DNA of 64,000 nt, taken from NCBI GenBank assembly GCA_007859835.1, contig SJPJ01000001.1:2166431-2230430 (forward strand), read 5' to 3'. Made by a program: the position numbers and the translations under genes. A model generated the notes under the pieces. It did no database searches and was not told the origin of the DNA. It saw only the letters and a program-made list of their open reading frames with translations. Below are positions 1 to 8,492 of the stretch, in pieces (position 1 is the stretch's first letter; every line of letters starts with the position of its first letter). The DNA comes from Novipirellula herctigrandis (GTDB taxonomy: Bacteria; Planctomycetota; Planctomycetia; Pirellulales; Pirellulaceae).

Positions 1-516
1 AGTTTGCAATTTGAATCGGCCTTCCCAAAAGCGCCCGGTACACTCGTCTTCGCGATTTGCTCGTCGAGCAATGTTCTCCGCCGTACATCGCATCCACCAA
101 CTGATGTCACTGAGACGCCGCCGTCGTTCGTCCAACACTTCGGCTTGATTGACGATCATGTCAATTTCCGGCTTCGTCGGTTCCTCGGGCGACCCATCTT
201 TCTTGCGTCGATGAGGAAACAGCCTCAGCCATCGCCTCGCCACCTCTTGATCAGTCCACTGAGCAACCACATCAGGCCGACTGCGTAAAACGAGGTGCAG
301 ATGATTGCTGAGCACCGTATAGGTCAGGCAATCGACTGCAAAAATCCCCGCCAGAAACTCCAATCGATCACGAATCCAGCCACGGCGATGCTCATAGGAT
401 TGACCGGAAAACGGGTCTTCGCCACACAAGAATGCACGTCTTACACAGCGTTGAACTGCGTGGAATACCTGAACTTCTGCGGGATCAGCGACTTCATAGC
501 GTGGTTTGCGCGGCAT
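1..516 (-). CDS. REP-associated (Y1/IS200-like) transposase, 3' end cut by window edge
   Basis: The minus-strand frame opens at 516 and stays open through base 1, giving 172 codons without a stop. The start is ATG preceded by a strong AGGAGGT Shine-Dalgarno. The protein begins MPRKPRYEVADP and carries the HUH signature SNHLHLVL (His-x-His at residues 80 and 82), which binds the catalytic metal in Y1 single-strand DNA transposases. The nucleophilic tyrosine would lie further on and cannot be seen. Family members (RAYTs) nick and join single-stranded DNA at REP-like palindromes. The next genes on this strand are RHS fragments bounded by transposase-derived repeats, so this protein may act locally, though its N-terminus differs from the transposase remnant at 3483. 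Whether the complete gene is intact is unknown. Confidence 0.85.
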   Translation of the reverse strand, partial: MPRKPRYEVADPAEVQVFHAVQRCVRRAFLCGEDPFSGQSYEHRRGWIRDRLEFLAGIFAVDCLTYTVLSNHLHLVLRSRPDVVAQWTDQEVARRWLRLFPHRRKKDGSPEEPTKPEIDMIVNQAEVLDERRRRLSDISWWMRCTAENIARRANREDECTGRFWEGRFKLQT

Positions 517-549
517 AACGACCTCCTGGACAAGACTTGATGAGCGAGA

Positions 550-578
550 ATTCTAGCAAATCCCAAGCAGTAAGGCAA
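550..578 (-). promoter_or_regulatory. Candidate sigma-70 promoter of the transposase gene
   Basis: Read on the minus strand, a -35 hexamer TTGCCT (573-578) and a -10 hexamer TAGAAT (550-555) are separated by exactly 17 bases, about 35 bases before the ATG at 516. The -10 matches consensus at five of six positions and the -35 at four of six. This is pattern matching only; planctomycete promoters are not well defined. Confidence 0.4.
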
Positions 579-916
579 TAGAGTTTGGATGGCCCCTTCT
601 TTCCTCTTAAGTCGATCGACGAGTTGGCGTCAAACGATTTTGATAGATGCTTGTACGGTCAACATCGCCCGCATAGCGATGCAAGAAGGGCTACTGCGAA
701 AGCAATTCAACTTGATTGAATTGGTTTGGATGCTGCGCGGACTCGAACTTGCCGCACCCTTCCACCGCAGCCCGTTTGTCTTATGCGACGTAAGGTAGTT
801 TGAATGATCCCATTGCAACAACAAACTATGAAGACTTCCAAATTAGAATGCTTGTTCGGTCATCGTGCGGATCGCTGCTGAATGCGAATTCCGATGGCCG
901 GGGACTAAACTGTTAC

Positions 917-964
917 AAAACGACCCCCTTCCCCTTTTCCTCTTCCTTCCCCTTTTCCTCTTCC
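917..964. repeat. Copy of the mini-element terminal repeat with an 18-bp tandem duplication
   Basis: Bases 917-939 match the right terminal repeat of the 3383-3568 element (AAAACGACCCCCTTCC followed by CCTTTTC). The end is extended by an exact 18-bp direct duplication, 929-946 and 947-964. It lies 15 bp downstream of the stop codon of the minus-strand gene 980-1774, so it closes the first RHS cassette in the way the 3543-3568 repeat closes the second. This suggests a solo end left by an element or a recombination site. Confidence 0.65.
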
Positions 965-979
965 GAAGCGTTCCCTCTT

Positions 980-1774
980 CTATTCATCGAGAAGCCAGTT
1001 GCAATCGACCTCGAAAGACTTAGCGGGACGAGAGGGTAGATGCAAGTACGGAAGTTCGTCAATGCCTACCCCCTCATCTGATAATACCCAACCGAGCGAG
1101 TCATTTGCCAACTTGAAGCGGTGTTGCTTCGCAAATTTCGCGACACAAGCATTAAACTCCCAAATTGACTCCACATCGGCAGCGATGAACTCAGGCTGTT
1201 TGAAGTGAAGTAATCTAGCAAGAATGAATGCTTGTAAACCTGTCCGCCATGGTTCATTATTAGGTGCCTCTAATCGCCCCAGAAGTGAGTTGATTGCAAT
1301 CCGTTGATAACCATTTGCTTCTCGTTGCACAAACCGGCCTGACCAGCAAACTAGATGGATGTACTCCTCTGCAAACCGATCGTCAGTCAAGCATCTAAGA
1401 AAGATAAGACGATGTGACACTTGTTCAAATTCAAGCACGTTTTCGACTAATGCAGACATGTCGGCATTTACTCGAACTATTTCTCCCATGTCTGGAATCA
1501 TATACTGGAGGTATGGTGAAAAGGCAACAAGCAATGACCCGTTCAAGTCAGCAGAAACACACGAGACAATACTTCGCGCACTTCCCGATGGAGAACTCAT
1601 CTTTTCGATGAAAAGAGCATCCTGCGAATCATTAAATGCTTTAAACAATTCATCCCTTTTCTCGCTAACGCACACAGAACGTACCTGAAGACAAAAATTG
1701 TCCACAGCAAACAAAGGATGGCACCAACTGGAAAAAGCCGACACCGCGAGCCACACCAATACGAGACGATTCAT
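980..1774 (-). CDS. Exported protein translationally coupled to the RHS tip (candidate immunity or partner)
   Basis: The start at 1774 gives 264 aa; its ATG overlaps the RHS stop codon as ATGA, with AGGAGC just upstream, so the two are almost certainly co-translated. The N-terminus MNRLVLVWLAVSAFSSW is a signal peptide, placing the protein outside the cytoplasm. No known domain was recognised in the rest. A longer frame up to 1873 is open but would run deep into the RHS gene and lacks a signal sequence at its start. In RHS systems the gene immediately after the variable tip usually encodes immunity against that tip; by position this is the inferred role. An accessory structural function is equally possible. 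Confidence 0.7.
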   Translation of the reverse strand: MNRLVLVWLAVSAFSSWCHPLFAVDNFCLQVRSVCVSEKRDELFKAFNDSQDALFIEKMSSPSGSARSIVSCVSADLNGSLLVAFSPYLQYMIPDMGEIVRVNADMSALVENVLEFEQVSHRLIFLRCLTDDRFAEEYIHLVCWSGRFVQREANGYQRIAINSLLGRLEAPNNEPWRTGLQAFILARLLHFKQPEFIAADVESIWEFNACVAKFAKQHRFKLANDSLGWVLSDEGVGIDELPYLHLPSRPAKSFEVDCNWLLDE

Positions 1775-3483
1775 CGAATCGCTCCTAATTGAACACTGCA
1801 ATCGGAACCAATATTCAACGCTGAACCTGTTGTTGGTCCCAGAGTAACAGTTGAGTTCGTTCCACAGCAGCAACGTTGTCTCCCTTTTGGAACGCAGCTA
1901 TAGGAGCAAAAGCCACTTTTGACAGTAAAAATCATTGAAAGCTTCTGTGTAGGATGCGGTTGTGCACACACCGTCAATCTGCATGTAGATTTCTCACCAC
2001 TTCCATCGCCGGTTAGAACAACGGATTTGCAGTTTTCAAACTCCGTCGGTACGAGCCCTGAAATCTGATCTGCAATCTGCTGAATTGATTGTTCAACATC
2101 CCACGACGGATTGATTTCATCATTCAGGTGAGCTGTTACAATGCTAGTCACCAGGTCCTTGATTTCCTCAGCTGTCAACTCCGAATCGCCGCTAAACACT
2201 GCACTCGCAATCTCGGATGCAATCGCCTCCTTTACTGCTCCGGTAACACCATCGCCAAGAATCGGCGAAATCATTGAAACAACGATATCTGCATTCAGAT
2301 CTCCCCATTCGTCAAACACCATCTGTTTCATTGCTAGATGGAACGGACGCTTTGCGCACTGACCAGGCAACAGTGTTCCAGGCGGAAACCTTGGATCATC
2401 AAGAGTTTTCACTTCTTCTTTGAGACATCCTAATGCAACCTTCACATCGTTATCTGTCGTTGCGTAAAAACCATGCGGATCAAGCTTTTTCAAAACTGCC
2501 TTGACAAGAAATCCGTATGACAACGTCCCATCGACATACCCGATGGGGTCTCTGGAGCAGAACCGGCCAAGAACCGGGTCGTACATCCGCGCCCTGTAGT
2601 GACACAGCCCAAGCACCGCGTCCCATTCGCGGCCCGTATACAGGTAACGGTTGTTCTCAGCCGACACGGCTTGCACAACACCGGCAGCATCGAGGATCGT
2701 AGGTGTGCCGTAGGCGGTGTAGGCGTAACGCTCTTTCACTACGCCGCCACCATCGCTTATGCCGATGATGCTGTACTGTTGGTTACGGTGGTAGTACCGC
2801 AGGCCACCCGTTCCGCCTCGCATCACCGGTTCGTCGATGTAACTGGCGTAGACATAAGTGTAGGTCGGTGAAGCAGGCACCGCTCCCGATACGTAATCCG
2901 CAATCGTTTGCTGGCCACTTTGGACGAACACTGTTACCGTCGTCCCGTCGTCGCGAGCGACTCGGCGGCCCAATGCGTCGAACTGATAGGTCACATCGTC
3001 GCTGCCGTCATTGTCCGTGTCCGCCCCAAGCAGCTTGTTCTCAAAATCCCAATGAAGCGAGAGGCTCGTGGCTAGCGGCGAGAGGCTAGTGGGAAGTAGC
3101 GTTTGGTTCCCCTTGGCGTCGTGCTGAACCGCTTGGCCGGCGGCACTGAGGATCTCGTGCGTGGGGCCGTGGGTACGGCTTTGCACGCTGGCGTTCTCGG
3201 TGAAATTGTTCCAGTCGCCGACAAGCGACAGATTCCACGATTGGTCGAGATTGCTATCGGAGCGGTTCCAATTGACCAAGCGATCTTCATCATCGTAGCC
3301 GCTTGTGCCGACGTTGAATCCGTAACCGCTCATCGTTCCCGTAATCGTCTCGGACGTCTTGTTCTTGTTCGCGTCCCGGAAAGAAAAGGGGAAGGGGGGC
3401 ATTTTTCGCACATTTTTCGCATTGCCCCGGTTAAGGGCATGGTAGATGTAGCCTGCTTCATCGGCACGTTTGATTCTTGGCAT
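1771..3483 (-). CDS. RHS repeat protein C-terminal fragment with variable tip, fused to a transposase start
   Basis: This 570-aa frame has three parts. Residues 1-22 (MPRIKRADEAGYIYHALNRG...) are the N-terminus of a Y1-type transposase. Residues about 26-34 are encoded by the 26-bp terminal repeat of the mini-element. From about residue 35 the protein is an RHS core end with YD-type repeats, including the hallmark GRFCSRDPIGY at 306-316, followed by a roughly 254-aa variable tip rich in cysteine that matches no toxin family I recognise. RHS proteins normally exceed 1,000 aa and carry a signal or a delivery domain; both are absent here. The element therefore appears to have replaced the 5' part and supplied a start codon. 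The downstream gene is coupled by ATGA. It could be an expressed orphan tip or a decaying remnant. Confidence 0.75.
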   Translation of the reverse strand: MPRIKRADEAGYIYHALNRGNAKNVRKMPPFPFSFRDANKNKTSETITGTMSGYGFNVGTSGYDDEDRLVNWNRSDSNLDQSWNLSLVGDWNNFTENASVQSRTHGPTHEILSAAGQAVQHDAKGNQTLLPTSLSPLATSLSLHWDFENKLLGADTDNDGSDDVTYQFDALGRRVARDDGTTVTVFVQSGQQTIADYVSGAVPASPTYTYVYASYIDEPVMRGGTGGLRYYHRNQQYSIIGISDGGGVVKERYAYTAYGTPTILDAAGVVQAVSAENNRYLYTGREWDAVLGLCHYRARMYDPVLGRFCSRDPIGYVDGTLSYGFLVKAVLKKLDPHGFYATTDNDVKVALGCLKEEVKTLDDPRFPPGTLLPGQCAKRPFHLAMKQMVFDEWGDLNADIVVSMISPILGDGVTGAVKEAIASEIASAVFSGDSELTAEEIKDLVTSIVTAHLNDEINPSWDVEQSIQQIADQISGLVPTEFENCKSVVLTGDGSGEKSTCRLTVCAQPHPTQKLSMIFTVKSGFCSYSCVPKGRQRCCCGTNSTVTLGPTTGSALNIGSDCSVQLGAIR

Positions 3484-3568
3484 ACCATCAGTTGGCTAAA
3501 GAAAGATTGATCGTATTCGCTAGAGAATATCAAACCAAGTCCCGAAAAACGACCCCCTTCCCCTTTTC
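3383..3568. mobile_element. 186-bp non-autonomous element with 26-bp terminal inverted repeats
   Basis: The left end 3383-3408 and the right end 3543-3568 are inverted repeats that agree at 23 of 26 positions; both are G/A-rich on one strand (GAAAAGGGGAAGGGGG) and end in TTTTTCG. The interior keeps only the first 22 codons of a Y1 transposase on the minus strand, so it cannot move by itself. The left end runs in frame into the RHS gene, and the right end begins at the stop codon of the preceding gene (3568-3570). No obvious target duplication was seen. It resembles a MITE or REP-like derivative of a RAYT element. Confidence 0.7.
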
Positions 3569-4101
3569 TACTCCACTTTGACCGCACTACCTACACGATT
3601 TAAGTCGTCATCCAATAAATATACTACGCCTATCTCGGAATTGGCCATGACTGCCAATCTGTCATCGCCAACTTCCCATTCAAATAGAGCTTCCATGGAA
3701 AGGCCTATTGACGCGGAGCGAACCAAGCCGTCGCCTTCGCTAAAATTGCAGACAAATGACTCCCCATCATTTCCAATCACCTCAACAGCTTTTGGATCAT
3801 TGTGATAGCACAGAATGCCAAGGTCCAAGCCAACAAAATTTGAATCCTTCCAAAAAACAGCACAAACCAACTTTGGATCAGGGTCCATTGGGAATTTTAT
3901 GTTTTGCAACTCGCGATGTACTGCCGTCGCCCGCGTCAACAGGTCGCCCTGGAATTGGTCCAAATATCGCTCTGAACTTGCAAGTGCGATATTCCTCTCT
4001 CTATTGAATCCAAGCAAATCAACCCAATATCTTATAGTAAAGGAAACTGGGATTAGCAGCGAGGTAGCAAACGCCAACAGTAGAACTTTCTTAGCCGTCA
4101 T
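3568..4101 (-). CDS. Small membrane-anchored or exported protein following RHS tip 2
   Basis: The start at 4101 (MTAKKVLLLAFATSLL) gives 177 aa with an N-terminal hydrophobic segment that can be a signal peptide or an anchor; a TTG at 4164 is an alternative but gives an unlikely leader. No domain was recognised. The body is acidic and ends in a run of aspartates (YLLDDDLNR). It follows the second RHS tip after 127 bp and stops exactly at the terminal repeat of the mini-element. By position it is the counterpart of the exported gene 980-1774, and a role as immunity or partner of RHS tip 2 is inferred. Confidence 0.6.
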   Translation of the reverse strand: MTAKKVLLLAFATSLLIPVSFTIRYWVDLLGFNRERNIALASSERYLDQFQGDLLTRATAVHRELQNIKFPMDPDPKLVCAVFWKDSNFVGLDLGILCYHNDPKAVEVIGNDGESFVCNFSEGDGLVRSASIGLSMEALFEWEVGDDRLAVMANSEIGVVYLLDDDLNRVGSAVKVE

Positions 4102-4228
4102 GAAGGTACCACAAACAAACTTCTCGATGATTCCACAGCTGACTCGAACATAAAATAACAGCAAAATTAATGAACGCCCAGCGACCTTAAACGGTCCTAA
4201 GCGATATTACGAGGCAATGGATTAAAAA

Positions 4229-4915
4229 CTAAACCCCCTTTGCGTTACCCATCTCTTTCCTGCAATCAAAGTCTGACTTTCCTTGCTGTTGGCAGGTTTG
4301 TAACAAGGTCTGCAGCCTATCAATTGATTTGCTGTCGGTCATGTCGATTGGCAGCTGAGGACATCGATACCACTTTTCGTACGTCGCATAATAGTTGCTA
4401 GAAAACATTGGAAACAGTGGAACGGTGCAACACTTGGCTTTTACCTTTACCCAAATGACCTGCGACCGCCTATTTAAAATCCCACCGTTTTCTTTACTCC
4501 AGATATTGCTAATTGCTTGAACGATGTCTTCATTTCCAGCGGCCGGCATCCCGAAAATGTCTATTCCCTCGGCGATTGGAGTTGCTATGGCTTCTTGAAG
4601 GTTTGCACCACCTGATCCCGCAAGGTCCATAATGTTCACTAATCGTTGGAATACTTCCAACTCGTGCAGTAAGATTTCTGCGTTTTCACCGGCACCCGGA
4701 GGCATTGCAGTTCGTTCAGGCTGCAAAGCAAATCCGGTTACAGTTACATCCTGTTTGTCATACACTTCGCAACCGCATTTAGAATTGTCTGGCGACAGGC
4801 CGATCGGATCTGTTTTGTCCAATCCCGAATAGATCTGGTAGATACCAATTCCTCCTAAATACCCAATCGGATCTCTGGAGCAGAACCTGCCGGCGACGAA
4901 ACAAGAAAGGGCCAT
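4229..4915 (-). CDS. Orphan RHS C-terminal tip
   Basis: The 228-aa frame begins MALSCFVAGRF and joins the RHS hallmark GRFCSRDPIGYLGG at residue 9. The rest of the RHS core is missing, so it is an orphan tip. After a second characteristic segment, DKTDPIGL, comes a roughly 200-aa variable region with a cysteine-rich centre (KCGCEVYD, KAKCCTVP) and no recognised toxin fold. Homology to the RHS at 1771-3483 starts abruptly at the hallmark, which is where RHS tips are exchanged by recombination. No ribosome binding site is visible at 4915, so expression is doubtful and it may be a displaced, silent cassette. Confidence 0.65.
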   Translation of the reverse strand: MALSCFVAGRFCSRDPIGYLGGIGIYQIYSGLDKTDPIGLSPDNSKCGCEVYDKQDVTVTGFALQPERTAMPPGAGENAEILLHELEVFQRLVNIMDLAGSGGANLQEAIATPIAEGIDIFGMPAAGNEDIVQAISNIWSKENGGILNRRSQVIWVKVKAKCCTVPLFPMFSSNYYATYEKWYRCPQLPIDMTDSKSIDRLQTLLQTCQQQGKSDFDCRKEMGNAKGV

Positions 4916-5055
4916 CCATTAATCTTCTAAGCAAGGAGCATGTCCCGAGTCTTTGCTTTGGAAATACTCCGCCTTTGGACGTGATCGGAGTGGTAAACCT
5001 CTTCTCCAGCGAGTTCACATGCATCTCTACAACATCGACCGCGCAGCACACAATG

Positions 5056-6210
5056 CTAGAGGCCACCGTGTTGTTGCCGCCACTGGCCGGGAGTCATTTC
5101 AAATTCTCGCTGAAAGACATTGGCAAAATACTGACTGGTTTTAAATCCACAGGCTGCCGCGACGTTTGCAATCGATTGGTTGCCTTGCAGCATCCGTTTG
5201 GCATGATCCAATCGAATTCGCTGGATTTCAGCCTTGGGACTACGTCCCACGTGCTCGCGAAAAAGCCTCTCTAAATGTGAGCGGCTCACCGAGACGTGAC
5301 GAACGACATCATTCACGTTGATACCGCTGAGCGAGTGATCGCGGATATACTGAATTGCACTGACCATATCCGGTTCGCCGATAGCGATGATGTCCGAAGA
5401 TCGGCGAGTTTCTACACCCGTGGGACGCACCCAAATCGGCTTGCTCGGCCAGGGTCCACCATCTAGCATCGATTGCAACTGGCCAGCCGATAAATATCCG
5501 ATCTGTTCGGCGTTTTGCTCGATGCTAGACAACGGAGGCCAAGACATTCCACACAACACCGGATCATTGTCAACACCAACGACGGCGACTTGATCAGGCA
5601 CGGAGATTCGAGCCAAACGTGCCGCCTCTAACAACCGCGTTCCACACAAATCGTTCGAACACAGAATTCCGGTCGGATATTCAAGCGTACCCAACCACTC
5701 GCCCAACTCGCTTCGTTGATGCAACCACTGAATCGCTCGCTTGCGTTTGGGCACATAGTGAGCCGCCAACTCCAACCCACGAGCACACAGCCGACGCTGG
5801 AAAGCGTTATATCGAAAACGGCACCAATCTCGGTCCACGATCTGGCACCACGCCAAACGGCGAATACCGCGTGGCAAGAAATGATCGATCGCAGCGTCAA
5901 CCAAAGCATCCTCGTCCGAGTAGACAATTGGCACATTTCGATCCATCCCACACATGTCGGTTTCAATCATCGGCACATCAAGTTGACGCAGTGCATCGAC
6001 AACGGCTCCCGAGGACGAATGCGCAATCACGCCATCGACGTCAAAGTGGTTGACCCAACTCGGCAACCGCTCTCGTTTGCCCCGCTCTTCGACATACACG
6101 GCCCAATCACAGTTACCCTCACTCATGTAACGCGCGATCCCCTGCAGCAGTTTGCGCCCAAACGCCTTCGAGGTCTCGATCAGCAATAAAATGTTGCGAG
6201 GCTTAGCCAT
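5056..6210 (-). CDS. XylR-like AraC-family transcriptional regulator
   Basis: This 384-aa protein (start MAKPRNILLLIETS; a second ATG four codons earlier is possible) has an N-terminal periplasmic-binding-protein-like sugar sensor of the LacI/XylR type, followed by a C-terminal AraC domain with two helix-turn-helix motifs (around NVNDVVRHVSVSRSHLERLF and SIANVAAACGFKTSQYFANV). This architecture is that of xylose regulator XylR. It is transcribed divergently from the sugar cluster that starts at 6452, with 241 bp between the start codons, so it is the likely local activator responding to the cluster's sugar. No clear operator repeat could be assigned in the gap. The inducer need not be xylose. 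Confidence 0.9.
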   Translation of the reverse strand: MAKPRNILLLIETSKAFGRKLLQGIARYMSEGNCDWAVYVEERGKRERLPSWVNHFDVDGVIAHSSSGAVVDALRQLDVPMIETDMCGMDRNVPIVYSDEDALVDAAIDHFLPRGIRRLAWCQIVDRDWCRFRYNAFQRRLCARGLELAAHYVPKRKRAIQWLHQRSELGEWLGTLEYPTGILCSNDLCGTRLLEAARLARISVPDQVAVVGVDNDPVLCGMSWPPLSSIEQNAEQIGYLSAGQLQSMLDGGPWPSKPIWVRPTGVETRRSSDIIAIGEPDMVSAIQYIRDHSLSGINVNDVVRHVSVSRSHLERLFREHVGRSPKAEIQRIRLDHAKRMLQGNQSIANVAAACGFKTSQYFANVFQREFEMTPGQWRQQHGGL

Positions 6211-6451
6211 ACGAAAATCCATACATTATTTACGAATTATCGTACTGGAAATACTTGGTCTTTCAAGGGAGAATCACCAGTCAGGAATAAAGCAGTGAGA
6301 AAGGGTGACTCGAATCGAGCAAACCGTCTTGGTGTTAGGCTTGTCGGTCGACTTTTACTGCCGATCCTGATGTAGCAAGTGCGATTGAACACAAACAGGT
6401 TGCGAAGTGACAGCGACGTCCTTCAACCTCGTTAAACAATAAGGATAGAGC

Positions 6452-7210
6452 ATGGATCTCGGACTCTCAGGGAAAGTCGCGTTGGTGACGGGCGCTGCCG
6501 GTGGTTTGGGAAAAACGATTGCCGAAACATTGGCGGCCGAAGGAGCCAAGGTCGGTGTCAACTACCGAAGCAAGCCTGAGCAAGCGAAAGCGATCGTGGA
6601 GTCGATTCGCAAAGCCGGTGGCGATGCGATCGCCGTCGGTGGCGATGTCGTGGATGACCAACAAGTGGCTGGCATCTTTGACCAACTTGAGTCCTCACTA
6701 GGGACCGTTGATGTGTTGGTCAACAATGCGGCATATTGCCCAACCAGCCCCACCACCGAGTTGGCTTCGGAAACGTTCATGCACACGATGAACGTGAACC
6801 TGGGCGGCACGTTTCGATGTTGCCAACAATTCGTTCGTCATCTGGAAGCGGTGGGCCGTACGGGGCGCATCGTCAACATTTCGTCACAGGCGGCTTTCCG
6901 CGGAAGTCGCAGCGGTAAAACGGCCTACGACTCAAGTAAGCGAGGCATCATCGGCTTCACGATCTCGTTGGCTCGCGAATTGGCCGAGAAAGGTTTTTGC
7001 GTCAACTGCGTTGCCCCCGGCTTGATGCTTACCGAAATGGTGGCTGACGCATACAACGCCGACCCTGACGCATTTAACAAGCGTGCTCCACTGGGACGTC
7101 TCGGCAAAATACAAGAGATTGCAGATGTGGTTGTTTTTCTGGCTTCGGACCGAGCGAGTTATATGACCGGTGCGACGGTTGATGTCTCGGGCGGCCTGGC
7201 AATGCATTAA
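6452..7210 (+). CDS. SDR-family NAD(P)-dependent oxidoreductase
   Basis: This 252-aa classical short-chain dehydrogenase has the cofactor motif TGAAGGLG at 13-20, NNA at 91-93, catalytic Ser144 or Ser145 (NISSQ), Tyr159 and Lys163 (YDSSK), and a family-typical end ([11 protein letters not shown]). It is the first gene of the cluster divergent from the XylR-like regulator and lies 10 bp before the permease. Such enzymes interconvert polyols and ketoses or oxidise sugar lactols. The substrate cannot be read from the sequence; oxidation of a polyol or sugar ahead of the kinase is inferred from context. Confidence 0.9.
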   Translation: MDLGLSGKVALVTGAAGGLGKTIAETLAAEGAKVGVNYRSKPEQAKAIVESIRKAGGDAIAVGGDVVDDQQVAGIFDQLESSLGTVDVLVNNAAYCPTSPTTELASETFMHTMNVNLGGTFRCCQQFVRHLEAVGRTGRIVNISSQAAFRGSRSGKTAYDSSKRGIIGFTISLARELAEKGFCVNCVAPGLMLTEMVADAYNADPDAFNKRAPLGRLGKIQEIADVVVFLASDRASYMTGATVDVSGGLAMH

Positions 7211-7220
7211 GGAGAGTGAT

Positions 7221-8492
7221 ATGGAACCCACATTGAATGAAAACCACACGATGTCGCTGAAGGTTCGTACTCAATTGAGTGCGATGATGTTCTTTCAGTT
7301 CATGATGTTAGCCGTATGGTTCGTTCCGCTGGCAGCGTACTTGGATCAGAATGGAGTCCAGGGGACGTTTCGAGCGTTGATCCTAAGTTCAATGCCTCTG
7401 GGGTGTCTTGTCTCGCCAATCATTGGGATGTTGGCCGACCGCCACTTTGCGGGTCAAAAGCTGTTGTTCCTATTGAACCTATTGGGCGCGATACTGCTTG
7501 CAGTCGCCGCAACGGTCGACGACCCAACGGTGATCTTCATCCTACTGTTGCTACAGATGCTGTGCTACATGCCGACGTGGGGACTGACCAGCGCGATCGC
7601 GATGGCACATTCGCCTACCGAGAAATTTCCTCAGATACGAGTATTTGGTTCGATCGGCTGGGTCGCTGCTGGGCTATTCAGCTTGGTAGCCATCAAACTG
7701 AATTTAGCGGAAAAGTTTGACGGCACAAATTTGCCAATGTACTGCGGCGCCGCAACTAGCCTTGTCGGTGCAATGGTTGCTCTGACATTGCCCGACACGC
7801 CTCCCAAAGCCAAGGGTCAAAAAGCATCGCTCGTCGACGTGATGGGGTTGCGGGCATTTTCTCTGATGAAAAGCTTTGATTTCGCTGTCTTTATCATTGT
7901 GTCGCTGCTGGTCATGATTCCCTTTGCATCGTATTGGTCCTACGGCTCTCAGTTCCTTAGCGACGAGGGTTTCGAATACATTACGATCACAATGAATTGG
8001 GGCCAATTGGCCGAGATGTTCTTCATGCTGTTGATCCCGTTGGTACTAGCCAAGGTGGGAATTCGCTGGGCAATGGTCATGGGATTGATCGCGTTGGTGG
8101 CGCGTTACGCATCCTTTTTGTTGGGCGACATGTTTGACATGACAGAACTATATTTCGTTGCCATTTTGGTCCATGGACTAATATTTGGTTTCTTCTTTGT
8201 GGGTGGCCAGATTTACATTGACAAGAAGGCCCCCGTCGAAATCCGTGCTCAGGCGCAGGGTGCAATCTTTTTGGTGACGTTCGGAGTTGGCCTACTGTTG
8301 GGCAATTTCGTCAACGAATGGATGATCCAACAGAACACCGTCGAAGGCGTGGTTTCGTGGGCCCCAGTGTGGAAAACAATGACGATCGGTTCGGTTGCCT
8401 TGCTGGTCGCGTTCTTACTTCTCTTCCGCGGAAAGGACGACGTTGAAGAGTTCTCCAGCTCGGAAACCCCAGCGGTGGAGGCGGCATCATGA
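7221..8492 (+). CDS. MFS permease of the nucleoside:H+ symporter (NupG/XapB-like) type
   Basis: The start at 7221 is chosen because AAGGAGAG overlaps the preceding stop codon at the right distance; an upstream GTG-type frame to 7170 lies inside the SDR. The 423-aa protein has about twelve hydrophobic segments and family features: GMLADR after helix 2, the RVFGSIGWVAAG stretch in the middle, and a second-half repeat. NHS-family members carry nucleosides, but planctomycete relatives lie in sugar clusters. It overlaps the kinase gene by ATGA. Proton-driven uptake of the cluster's substrate is inferred. Confidence 0.85.
   Translation: MEPTLNENHTMSLKVRTQLSAMMFFQFMMLAVWFVPLAAYLDQNGVQGTFRALILSSMPLGCLVSPIIGMLADRHFAGQKLLFLLNLLGAILLAVAATVDDPTVIFILLLLQMLCYMPTWGLTSAIAMAHSPTEKFPQIRVFGSIGWVAAGLFSLVAIKLNLAEKFDGTNLPMYCGAATSLVGAMVALTLPDTPPKAKGQKASLVDVMGLRAFSLMKSFDFAVFIIVSLLVMIPFASYWSYGSQFLSDEGFEYITITMNWGQLAEMFFMLLIPLVLAKVGIRWAMVMGLIALVARYASFLLGDMFDMTELYFVAILVHGLIFGFFFVGGQIYIDKKAPVEIRAQAQGAIFLVTFGVGLLLGNFVNEWMIQQNTVEGVVSWAPVWKTMTIGSVALLVAFLLLFRGKDDVEEFSSSETPAVEAAS

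Larger units (their letters stand above)
541..979. other. Intergenic region between the transposase and the first RHS cassette
   Basis: No convincing gene was found here. The stretch holds the candidate transposase promoter at 550-578 and a copy of the 26-bp terminal repeat end with an 18-bp duplication at 917-964. The short open frames at 589-798 and 630-824 have no ribosome binding site and no recognisable protein features. Confidence 0.6.
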
